Source: an uncultured Winogradskyella sp. (GTDB taxonomy: Bacteria; Bacteroidota; Bacteroidia; Flavobacteriales; Flavobacteriaceae). Taken from it: a stretch of DNA of 64,000 nt. The notes beneath the pieces are model-generated. The model ran no database searches. It worked only from the letters and a program-made list of their open reading frames with translations, and had not been told where the DNA came from. Both the position numbers and the translations under genes were made by a program. The stretch is from the NCBI RefSeq assembly GCF_947495255.1, contig NZ_CANLYI010000001.1, forward strand, positions 1 through 64,000. The letters are read 5' to 3'. This document shows, in pieces, positions 48,437 to 56,382 of the stretch (its first letter is position 1; each line of letters starts with the position of its first letter).

Positions 48437-49744
48437 TTATATTTCTCTATTACTATCAAATTGTTCAAAATAATCGGCTACGCGTCGTACAAAGCTTCCG
48501 CCTAAAAAGCCATCTACAACTCTGTGGTCGAATGATAATGATAAATACATCATGCTACGAATAGCTATTTCATCTCCTTTTTCAGTGGCGATGACTTCTG
48601 GTCTTTTCTTAATTATTCCCAATGCTAAAATGGCAACTTCTGGCTGATTGATTATTGGTGTTCCCATAACGCTTCCAAAGGTTCCTACATTAGAAATGGT
48701 GAAAGTGCTGCCATTTATATCGTCTCCTGCTAGTTTGTTTTCTCTAGCTTTTCCTGCGAGTTCGTTTACGTTACCAGCAATCTCTTTTAAATTTTTAGTA
48801 TCTGCATTTTTTACTACAGGAACTATTAAATTACCGCTTGGTAATGCTGTTGCCATACCAATATTAATGTCTTCTTTTACAATGATATTATTACCATCGA
48901 CAGAAGCATTAATATTCGGAAAATCTTTAACAGCTTTGGCTACGGCTTCTACAAATAATGGCGTGAAGGTTAAACGTTCTCCATGTTTTTCTTGAAAGGC
49001 AACTTTGTTAGCATTACGCCAGTTGACCATATTTGTCATATCTGCCTCTACATAAGCAGTAACGTGAGGTGATGTATGTTTTGAGTACACCATGTGATCT
49101 GCAATCATTTGGCGCATGCGATCCATTTCGATGACTTTTCCTTTGCCTTTATCGAAATTTAATTGCGGAATTCTATAAGCCGTTGGATCTTGCGTTACAG
49201 CTTGTGCAAATTTATAAGGTCGTCCGTCTTCTATATACTGAAACACATCGCTTTTGCGTAATCTGCCTTCATTTCCTGTAGCGGGAATTCGTGCTAATTC
49301 TTCAAAACTGATGTGATGTTCTTTCGCTATTTTTATGATTAATGGCGAAAAGAAAGTGTTAGTATTATTTACCGAAAATGAAGTTGAATTCGAATTGGCA
49401 GGCTGCTGAACTGGCTTTGGTCTTATAGTCTTAGCCTTGTTCTCGACTGCGCTCGAAGGGACAGCTTTAGATTCATTTAGTGTTTTGGATTTCTTAACTT
49501 CTTCTGAAACTTCTAAAATTGCAAGAACTTCTCCTACTGGAACGACATCTTTAGCTTGAAACATCGTTTTTACTAATGTTCCAGATGCTGGTGCAGGTAC
49601 TTCGTTATCTACTTTATCTGTGGCGACTTCAAGAATAATATCTCCTTCTTCAAATGCATCGCCTTCAGCTATTAACCAATTGATAATAGTCCCTTCAGTT
49701 ATGCTTTCACCCATTTTGGGCATCTTTAATTCAAAAGTAATCAA
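48437..49744 (-). CDS. 2-oxoacid dehydrogenase E2 (dihydrolipoamide acyltransferase)
   Basis: Lipoyl domain GDIILEVATDKVDNEVPAPASG; PSBD FFSPLIIKIAKEHHISFEELARIPATGNEGRLRKSDV; catalytic LSLSFDHRVVDGFLGGSFV. Confidence 0.94.
   Translation of the reverse strand: MITFELKMPKMGESITEGTIINWLIAEGDAFEEGDIILEVATDKVDNEVPAPASGTLVKTMFQAKDVVPVGEVLAILEVSEEVKKSKTLNESKAVPSSAVENKAKTIRPKPVQQPANSNSTSFSVNNTNTFFSPLIIKIAKEHHISFEELARIPATGNEGRLRKSDVFQYIEDGRPYKFAQAVTQDPTAYRIPQLNFDKGKGKVIEMDRMRQMIADHMVYSKHTSPHVTAYVEADMTNMVNWRNANKVAFQEKHGERLTFTPLFVEAVAKAVKDFPNINASVDGNNIIVKEDINIGMATALPSGNLIVPVVKNADTKNLKEIAGNVNELAGKARENKLAGDDINGSTFTISNVGTFGSVMGTPIINQPEVAILALGIIKKRPEVIATEKGDEIAIRSMMYLSLSFDHRVVDGFLGGSFVRRVADYFEQFDSNREI
49440..49464. 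repeat. palindromic-repeat remnant inside the E2 coding sequence
   Basis: TTCTCGACTGCGCTCGAAGGGACAG, related to the TTCTCGATAC...CTCGAAGTGACA intergenic family; encodes AVPSSAVEN in the linker. Confidence 0.65.
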
Positions 49745-49771
49745 GCTAGTATAGTTTAGGATTATAAGAAT

Positions 49772-49799
49772 TAAAGATAATGCATATCGAATTACACAA
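49772..49799 (-). promoter_or_regulatory. candidate promoter for the E2 gene
   Basis: Minus strand TTG-N17-TATCTTTA (one mismatch to TAnnTTTG). Confidence 0.4.
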
Positions 49800-49915
49800 T
49801 TGTTAAAATCTTTTAATTTAATATTAAAAAGGATATCATTCTATAATTATTTGATATTACAGATTATTTAACTTTTAATCCTTAGATTTACTGCTTTAAA
49901 ACAAATAATTTTCTC

Positions 49916-50392
49916 ATGCCACACACACTCGATAAAATAGACACACAACTGCTAGCTATACTTCAAAAAAATAGCAATCGAACGACAAAAAGTATTGCTG
50001 AAGAACTCGGCATGAGTACTTCACCAATATTTGAGCGTATTAAAAAATTAGAAAAGGAAGGTTATATTGAAAAATATGTGGCTGTTTTAAACAATAAGAA
50101 AATCGGCTTAAAACTGACTGTTTTCATAGGTATTACCTTGCAAGGCCATACACGAAGTTATTTGGAAAAGTTTGTAAAGGAAATTAACAACTTCCCTGAA
50201 GTTGTAGAATGCCATCGCGTCAGCGGAAACTTTGACTATTTATTGAAACTCGTCGTTGAAGATATTGAGGCTTATGAAACCTTTATCATTTCAAAATTGA
50301 CGCTACTTCCTTATTTAGGAAATGTACAAAGTTTGATTGCGCTATCGACAAGTAAAGAAACGAATGAGATTGATTTGAGTCGGGTGTTGTAG
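49916..50392 (+). CDS. Lrp/AsnC family transcriptional regulator
   Basis: LDKIDTQLLAILQKNSNRTTKSIAEELGMSTSPIFERIKKLEKEGYIEKYVAVLN; RAM-like VVECHRVSGNFDYLLKLVVEDIEAYETFI. Confidence 0.95.
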   Translation: MPHTLDKIDTQLLAILQKNSNRTTKSIAEELGMSTSPIFERIKKLEKEGYIEKYVAVLNNKKIGLKLTVFIGITLQGHTRSYLEKFVKEINNFPEVVECHRVSGNFDYLLKLVVEDIEAYETFIISKLTLLPYLGNVQSLIALSTSKETNEIDLSRVL

Positions 50393-50421
50393 ACCTGTAA
50401 GGTTTTGAAAACCTGACAGGT
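50393..50421. repeat. palindromic repeat (ACCTGTMAGGTTTT-AAAACCTGACAGGT)
   Basis: ACCTGTAAGGTTTTGAAAACCTGACAGGT immediately after the AsnC stop. Confidence 0.75.
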
Positions 50422-50448
50422 ATTTAATATTGAGGATTAAAAATAGGA

Positions 50449-50494
50449 CTTCTCGATACAATTCCTATAAAAATCAGAATCACTCGAAGTGACA
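50449..50494. repeat. TTCTCGATAC...CTCGAAGTGACA family repeat
   Basis: CTTCTCGATACAATTCCTATAAAAATCAGAATCACTCGAAGTGACA; near-match to 60845-60891. Confidence 0.8.
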
Positions 50495-50499
50495 TCAGT

Positions 50500-51099
50500 T
50501 TACTTTTTGAATGTTTCTCGAAGTGTTTTATAACTATCCTCTTGCATTTTCATATTCTCAGGCACTTCTCGTAATGGCTCAACGACTTTTAAACTCTCGT
50601 GGCAATCTGCAGGTAATTGCTGATACAATTGCGTACCTTTTGTTTTCCAAGCAATCATTTCGTCCGTGATACCTCTGATTATTTTAGCAGGATTACCAAC
50701 CACTAAACTTCTATATGGAATTTTAGTTTCGGCTTTTACAAAAGACATGGCTCCGATTATACACTCGTCCCCAATTTCGGCATCATCCATAATTACTGTA
50801 TTCATTCCGATAAGGCAATTTTTACCCAAATTAGCTCCATGAATAATAGCTCCATGACCAACGTGTGCACTTTCTTTTAACGTGATGGACTTGCCTGGAA
50901 ACATGTGTACAGTACAGTTTTCTTGGACGTTTACACCATCTTCTAAAATGATTTGTCCCCAATCACCACGTATTGCTGCTCCTGGACCAATGTAACAGTT
51001 TTTGCCAATAATAACGTTTCCTGTTACTGCTGCTAATGGATGTACGAAACTTGATTCGTGAACGACAGGTGTGTAATTTTTGAAAGAATAAATTGCCAT
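50500..51099 (-). CDS. paaY: PaaY-like hexapeptide-repeat (gamma-carbonic-anhydrase fold) protein
   Basis: SSFVHPLAAVTGNVIIGKNCYIGPGAAIRGDWGQIILEDGVNVQENCTVHMFPGKSITLKESAHVGHGAIIHGANLGKNCLIGMNTVIMDDAEIGDECIIGA. Confidence 0.88.
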   Translation of the reverse strand: MAIYSFKNYTPVVHESSFVHPLAAVTGNVIIGKNCYIGPGAAIRGDWGQIILEDGVNVQENCTVHMFPGKSITLKESAHVGHGAIIHGANLGKNCLIGMNTVIMDDAEIGDECIIGAMSFVKAETKIPYRSLVVGNPAKIIRGITDEMIAWKTKGTQLYQQLPADCHESLKVVEPLREVPENMKMQEDSYKTLRETFKK

Positions 51100-51122
51100 A
51101 TTTTCATCAATTTGAATTACAT

Positions 51123-51148
51123 CTACAAGGTTCCTAAAACCTTGCAGG
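51123..51148. repeat. palindromic repeat (CTACAAGGTT...AACCTTGCAGG)
   Basis: CTACAAGGTTCCTAAAACCTTGCAGG; variant of 57622-57648. Confidence 0.7.
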
Positions 51149-51153
51149 ACAGA

Positions 51154-51912
51154 TTATTTATAAGTCTTTAATTTCTCTTTTGTAAAATCGCTTAACACTA
51201 GTTTTCCGCTAGTTGCTGCACGTTCTGCTAATAATGCATCCCAATGATCTGTTCCTTGCCAGAATACTTTTTTCATTTCTAGCATCGCTTCTGTATTATA
51301 AGTACATAAGTGTTCTGCTGTTGTTTTTACAGCTTCATCTAGTTCTACTGTGCTTTCATACACTTGCGTGAATAAGCCTTTTTGTTTTGCCCATTCTGCA
51401 GGATAAAAGGTGTTGGCGTCTATAGCGATTTGTGACATAGCACTTAATCCCATTTTACGCTCTATTGCTGGTCCAACTACAAATGGTCCAATACCAATAT
51501 TTAATTCGCTTAACTTAATAGCTGCGAATTTGGATGCCATACAATAATCGGTTGCAGCTGCTAGTCCTACGCCACCACCAACGGTTTTCCCTTGAATGCG
51601 ACCGATAATAAATTTCGGACATTTACGCATCGCATTAATCACGTTTGCGAATCCGGAAAAGAACACTTTCCCTGTTGCTGCATCGTTAATGTTTATTAGT
51701 TCTTCGAAGCTTGCTCCTGCGCAAAAAGTTCTGTCTCCACCACTTTTAAGAACCACAACTTTAATAGCGTCGTTAGTTCCAGCGTCTGTAATGGTTTGCG
51801 CTAGTTTTGCTAAAACATCTCCTGGTAAGGAATTGTGTGCAGGATGGAAAAACTCGATGTATCCTACTTCGTTTTGTATATCTAATGTTACGTATGGTTG
51901 CTTTTCTGACAT
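51154..51912 (-). CDS. enoyl-CoA hydratase/isomerase family protein
   Basis: DRTFCAGASFEELININ, GRIQGKTVGGGVGLAAATDYCMAS. Confidence 0.88.
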   Translation of the reverse strand: MSEKQPYVTLDIQNEVGYIEFFHPAHNSLPGDVLAKLAQTITDAGTNDAIKVVVLKSGGDRTFCAGASFEELININDAATGKVFFSGFANVINAMRKCPKFIIGRIQGKTVGGGVGLAAATDYCMASKFAAIKLSELNIGIGPFVVGPAIERKMGLSAMSQIAIDANTFYPAEWAKQKGLFTQVYESTVELDEAVKTTAEHLCTYNTEAMLEMKKVFWQGTDHWDALLAERAATSGKLVLSDFTKEKLKTYK

Positions 51913-51914
51913 AA

Positions 51915-54419
51915 TTATATTAATCCAAATTGTTCAAAATGATGGTTAAGGTGTTTTCTTTCTAGTAAATACGATTCGTATTTATTCAATTCTCCGAAAA
52001 CTAAATTCTTTAATTTAGCTTCTGGGTTTTCTTTAAAAAACTCTAAATACTTTTCACGTTGTGCTTTAAACTTATCTATTGCTGTTGCTAAATCGGCATG
52101 TTTTAAAGGTTCTAAAGTATCTTTTTCTAATTGTGGAAATTGACTATTCTTAGGAAACTTATCATAGTTCCATAAGCTATTATGTACTTTCTCTAGAATT
52201 TTTTCTGGTGTAGCAATTTCAAAATCTTGAATTTCACCAGATGCAATTTTATAGGTATATTCTAAATGTTCAATCATGTGTTGAGGTGTCATAATTCCCC
52301 ATTTAGGTTTTGCATCTTCTTTTAATGCATAAAGACATTCGTTGATTTTATCTTCAGTCATTTCAGTTAAAACTTCTTGCTTTTTCTGAACCATAGTTAA
52401 GACTGTTGCGAATGCTACTTTCTCATCGGTATTTGCATCAAAAATTTCGGCATACCATTTTACAATTCCGCTAGGATGTTCTGCTGAAGCGACGTCTCTA
52501 TCTACTTTTTGCTTACACGTTAAGCGCACATAAATAGTATCGTTGTGATATAACGGTCTTAAAAACCTGCATTCTTCTAGTCCGTAATTTGCTGAAACTG
52601 GTCCTTTATTTGGATACACAAATAATCCTGCTGCAGCTGAAATAATAAAATAACCATGTGCAGTTCTTTGTTCGAAAATACTTCCGTCTAAAGAAGTAAT
52701 ATCTGTATGCGCATAGAAATGATCCCAAGTGACATTTGCAAAATTAATAATGTCTGTATCTGTAAATGTACGTCTGTGCGTTTTCATAGACATTCCTGGT
52801 TGGATGTCTTCCCAATGGTATTTAAATGGATGTTGTAGAGCTTCCTTATACTTTGCATTTTGCTGGTAAATACCAGTAATTTCTGTAATTGTTGTTGGCG
52901 AACCTTGGATGGCTGTACGTTGTAAATAATGTTTTATTCCACGCATTCCTCCCATTTCTTCTCCTCCTCCAGCACGTCCAGGACCTCCATGAACTAAATA
53001 TGGTAATGGCGAACCATGACCTGTACTTTCCTTTGCCATATCTCGATTAACAACCATAATACGACCGTGATGAGATGCTGCATTAACTACATACTCTTTA
53101 GCAATCTTATCGTCATTTGTGGCAATTGAAGATACTAACGACCCTTTACCCATTTGAGCTAATAGAATAGCTTCATCTAAGTTTTTATAAGGCATAATGG
53201 TACTTACTGGACCAAAGGCTTCACGTTCGTGAATTATTGTATTTTCAAAGGGATGATCAGAACGTAATAAAATTGGGCTAATAAAAGCGCCTTTTTTAGC
53301 ATCTGCTCCAATGGTGTTTATTTGATCTAAACTGCCATAAACAATTTGTGCTTCTTTAGATAAATCATTTACTGAGTCTCTAACTGCTTGCACTTGTTGA
53401 TGACTTACTAAAGATCCCATTCTAACTTCTTTAAGTCTTGGATCTCCAATAGTTACTTTATCTAATGCTTTTGACAAGGCAGATTGTACATCTTCCACTA
53501 AATTTTGCGGAACAATAATTCTACGTATTGCAGTACATTTTTGTCCTGCTTTAACCGTCATTTCTTTTCTGACTTCTTTGATGAACAAGTCGAATTCTGG
53601 TGTTCCAGGAACGGCATCTTCTCCTAAGATGGATGCGTTTAAAGAATCGGCTTCCATGGTAAATGGCACAGATTCTTGTATTAATTGTGGATGCGCTTTT
53701 AGTAAGCGTCCTACTTTTGCAGAACCCGTAAATGTTACAACATCTTGAGACTCTAATGTGTCAAGAATTGTTTTTACGGTTCCGTTTATAATTTGTAGTG
53801 CACCTTCTGGTAAAATACCGGAAGCGATTATTTCTTTTGCTACAGCTTCAGCTAAATAAGAAGTGGAAGGTGCTGGTAAAACTACAGCAGGCACTCCAGC
53901 CATCCAGTTTACTGCACATTTTTCTAACATTCCCCAAACTGGAAAATTAAAGGCATTAATATGAACTGCTACTCCTTTTTTAGGCACCATGATATGATGC
54001 GCCATAAAACGTCCGCCACGAGATAAATCGATAGCATCCCCTTCTACATGATACGGTTGATTTGGGAACAGTTTACGTAATGAAGCATTTGCGAATAAAT
54101 TCCCAAAACCACCTTCGATGTCTATCCAACTATCTACTTTGGTTGCTCCTGTTCTATAACTTAATTCGTAAAACGAATTTTTCCTTTTAGTAAGATATAA
54201 CGCTAAACTTTTAAGCATGTTTCCACGTTCTTGGAAAGTCATTTTTCGAAGAACCTCTCCTCCTTTTGTTCTTCCGTAGTTAAGAATTTCTGGAACGTCT
54301 AAACCTTCGATAGCAATGCTCGTAAAGGCTTCGCCAGTTACAGCGTCTAAGATTGGTGTTCCTTCTTCTTTACCTGTTGTCCATTGTCCTTGAACGTAAT
54401 GCTCTATTTTATTCATCAT
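51915..54419 (-). CDS. paaZ: bifunctional PaaZ: aldehyde dehydrogenase + MaoC-type hydratase, with extra C-terminal domain
   Basis: N-terminal ALDH (TFTGSAKVGRLLKAHPQL, KAGQKCTAIRRIIVP), MaoC (RRTFTDTDIINFANVTWDHFYAHTD); ~148 aa C-terminal extension. Confidence 0.94.
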   Translation of the reverse strand: MMNKIEHYVQGQWTTGKEEGTPILDAVTGEAFTSIAIEGLDVPEILNYGRTKGGEVLRKMTFQERGNMLKSLALYLTKRKNSFYELSYRTGATKVDSWIDIEGGFGNLFANASLRKLFPNQPYHVEGDAIDLSRGGRFMAHHIMVPKKGVAVHINAFNFPVWGMLEKCAVNWMAGVPAVVLPAPSTSYLAEAVAKEIIASGILPEGALQIINGTVKTILDTLESQDVVTFTGSAKVGRLLKAHPQLIQESVPFTMEADSLNASILGEDAVPGTPEFDLFIKEVRKEMTVKAGQKCTAIRRIIVPQNLVEDVQSALSKALDKVTIGDPRLKEVRMGSLVSHQQVQAVRDSVNDLSKEAQIVYGSLDQINTIGADAKKGAFISPILLRSDHPFENTIIHEREAFGPVSTIMPYKNLDEAILLAQMGKGSLVSSIATNDDKIAKEYVVNAASHHGRIMVVNRDMAKESTGHGSPLPYLVHGGPGRAGGGEEMGGMRGIKHYLQRTAIQGSPTTITEITGIYQQNAKYKEALQHPFKYHWEDIQPGMSMKTHRRTFTDTDIINFANVTWDHFYAHTDITSLDGSIFEQRTAHGYFIISAAAGLFVYPNKGPVSANYGLEECRFLRPLYHNDTIYVRLTCKQKVDRDVASAEHPSGIVKWYAEIFDANTDEKVAFATVLTMVQKKQEVLTEMTEDKINECLYALKEDAKPKWGIMTPQHMIEHLEYTYKIASGEIQDFEIATPEKILEKVHNSLWNYDKFPKNSQFPQLEKDTLEPLKHADLATAIDKFKAQREKYLEFFKENPEAKLKNLVFGELNKYESYLLERKHLNHHFEQFGLI

Positions 54420-54435
54420 TTTTACTTTATAGTGG

Positions 54436-54455
54436 ATTCCTGCCTGCGCAGGAAT
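54436..54455. repeat. short hairpin repeat (ATTCCTGC-ctgc-GCAGGAAT)
   Basis: 8-bp perfect stem followed by GACA. Confidence 0.8.
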
Positions 54456-54512
54456 GACAAAACTTTATTGTTTACTACAACTAAGAATTATCATTAACCT
54501 TAGCGGCTAAGT

Positions 54513-54600
54513 GCGTTAAGGATTGAGGTATTTGTTGAAGCTCTTTTTTGTTTTTCTCAAAAAAAGCGACTGCCGAAAGCCTGACCTTTAGGTAACGCCC
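54513..54600 (-). repeat. intergenic element, copy B (GGGCGTTAC ... TAACGC ends)
   Basis: See copy A at 47157-47295; lacks the ~51-bp internal hairpin segment. Confidence 0.85.
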
Positions 54601-54608
54601 AAATTATT

Positions 54609-55820
54609 TTACTTACTTACATTTTCAATAATCGCTGCATAACCTTGACCAACGCCAATGCACATGGTGATTAACGCGTAACGTTTGTTGGTTTCTTGCA
54701 ACTCTAAAGCCGCTGAAAAAGCAACTCTTGCACCTGTAACGCCAAGCGGATGACCAATTGCAATTGCGCCTCCATTTGGATTTATTCTTGGGTCATTATC
54801 TTCCAATCCCCAAGCACGAATACATGCTAATGCTTGTGCAGCAAAGGCTTCGTTAAGCTCGATAATATCCATATCTTCCAAGGTTAAACCTGCTTTTGCT
54901 AATGCTTTATTTGAGGCTTGAACTGGACCAATACCCATAATTCTTGGCTCTACACCAACCACTGCAGAACTTACTATTCTTGCTAATGGTTTTAGGTTGT
55001 ATTTTTTTACGGCATCTGCTGATGCTATAATTGTTGCTGCTGCTCCGTCGTTTAATCCTGAAGAGTTTCCAGCAGTTACACTTCCACCTTCTTTTTTAAA
55101 GGCAGGTCTTAGTTTTCCTAAAACTTCTAAAGATGATGTTGGTTTTATAAACTCGTCTTTTGAAAATTGTATTGGATCTTTTTTACGTTGTGGAATTTCT
55201 ACAGTAACAATTTCTTTTGCTAGTCTTCCGTTCTCTTGTGCCTTGGTTGCTTTTTGCTGACTCCAAAGTGCGAACTTATCTTGGTCTTCTCTTGATAAAT
55301 TATATTTCTCTACAAGATTTTCTGCAGTGTTTCCCATGCCATCTGTTCCATACATTTGCTGCATTTTAGGATTGATAAAACGCCATCCAAAAGTTGAATC
55401 GTATAGTTTTGAATCGCCTCCAAATGCTGATGATGGTTTTGCCATAACGTATGGTCCACGCGTCATGTTCTCGACTCCTCCAGAAATAAAGACGTCTCCA
55501 TCTCCTGCTTTTATAGCTCGATTTGCGTGAATGATTGCCGATAATCCCGAACTACATAAACGGTTTACAGTTTCCCCGGGAACGGTAAATGGCAAACCGG
55601 CTAACAAGGATGACATTCTCGCAACATTACGATTATCTTCTCCCGCTTGGTTTGCGCAACCCATAATAACATCGTCGTAAGCTTCTTTTGGGATGCTTGG
55701 GTTTCGTTTTACGATTTCTGAAATTACTAAGGCTCCTAAATCGTCTGTTCGAACAGCAGATAAAGTGCCTTTGTAGTTTCCTATTGGCGTTCTAATTCCG
55801 TCTATTATGTATGCTTCCAT
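54609..55820 (-). CDS. paaJ: acetyl-CoA acyltransferase (thiolase; PaaJ/PcaF-like)
   Basis: MEAYIIDGIRTPIGNYKGTLS, NRLCSSGLSAIIHANRAIKAG, GGAIAIGHPLGVTGAR; start trimmed to MEAY because upstream codons are repeat DNA. Confidence 0.9.
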   Translation of the reverse strand: MEAYIIDGIRTPIGNYKGTLSAVRTDDLGALVISEIVKRNPSIPKEAYDDVIMGCANQAGEDNRNVARMSSLLAGLPFTVPGETVNRLCSSGLSAIIHANRAIKAGDGDVFISGGVENMTRGPYVMAKPSSAFGGDSKLYDSTFGWRFINPKMQQMYGTDGMGNTAENLVEKYNLSREDQDKFALWSQQKATKAQENGRLAKEIVTVEIPQRKKDPIQFSKDEFIKPTSSLEVLGKLRPAFKKEGGSVTAGNSSGLNDGAAATIIASADAVKKYNLKPLARIVSSAVVGVEPRIMGIGPVQASNKALAKAGLTLEDMDIIELNEAFAAQALACIRAWGLEDNDPRINPNGGAIAIGHPLGVTGARVAFSAALELQETNKRYALITMCIGVGQGYAAIIENVSK

Positions 55821-55822
55821 AT

Positions 55823-55860
55823 TTGAAATTGAAATTGAAATTGAAGTCGAAAATTGAAAC
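55823..55860. repeat. hexanucleotide-periodic tract (GAAATT)n
   Basis: TTGAAATTGAAATTGAAATTGAAGTCGAAAATTGAAAC immediately upstream of the thiolase start. Confidence 0.8.
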
Positions 55861-55885
55861 TTCATATTTCAAATTAATATTTTTT

Positions 55886-56290
55886 TTATTCCCAATCTTT
55901 TTGAGTTCTGTAAACCACACCTTTAAAAAGTGCAACTATTTCATCTCCTCTTTTTACTTCAATAATATTGAAGCCTAATTTATTCTTTACCGTTTCTATT
56001 ACAGATTCTGCAACTATATAATCGCCTTCACTTAATGCTTCGATATGGTTTATACTTGTTTCTATAGAAACTGCATATTTACCATGTGTGTTTGCTGCAA
56101 ATCCGAAAGCTGTATCTGCTAATGAATAACTTATTCCACCATGTGCTTTATTCATGCTGTTTAGCATGTCGCCTCTAATGATCATTCCGACTTTGCATCG
56201 TCCGATTTCGCATTCTAGAATTTCTATTCCTAACCAAGTGCTGTAAGCATCTTGAGATAGCATTTTATATGGAATTTGCTCGCCTTTCAT
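55886..56290 (-). CDS. paaI: hotdog-fold thioesterase PaaI
   Basis: GIEILECEIGRCKVGMIIRGDMLNSMNKAHGGISYSLADTAFGFAANTHG. Confidence 0.9.
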   Translation of the reverse strand: MKGEQIPYKMLSQDAYSTWLGIEILECEIGRCKVGMIIRGDMLNSMNKAHGGISYSLADTAFGFAANTHGKYAVSIETSINHIEALSEGDYIVAESVIETVKNKLGFNIIEVKRGDEIVALFKGVVYRTQKDWE

Positions 56291-56296
56291 ATTTAT

Positions 56297-56313
56297 TTCC
56301 TACGACAGTGGGA
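56297..56313. repeat. short hairpin repeat (TTCCTAC-gaca-GTGGGAA)
   Basis: Directly upstream of the paaI start. Confidence 0.6.
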
Positions 56314-56347
56314 ATCTTATTAATTATTATTATATTTAAAAAAAACA

Positions 56348-56375
56348 CTCCTAAAGTCCTCTCAAGGGGACAATT
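56348..56375. repeat. short palindromic repeat (CTCCTAAAGTCCTCTCAAGGGGACAATT)
   Basis: Second copy of the element at 48403-48430 with few differences. Confidence 0.75.
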
Positions 56376-56382
56376 GACGCGA

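Noticed and set aside
48648-48995. Plus-strand ORF antisense to E2, and similar ORFs at 45065-45364, 45968-46237, 47455-47691, 51596-51949, 54997-55260
   Set aside because: Mirror ORFs of well-supported catabolic genes; no independent coding evidence.
55821-55865. Longer thiolase N-terminus MKFQFSTSISISISN in the ORF track
   Set aside because: Encoded by the (GAAATT)n repeat; MEAYIIDGIRTPIG is the canonical thiolase start.
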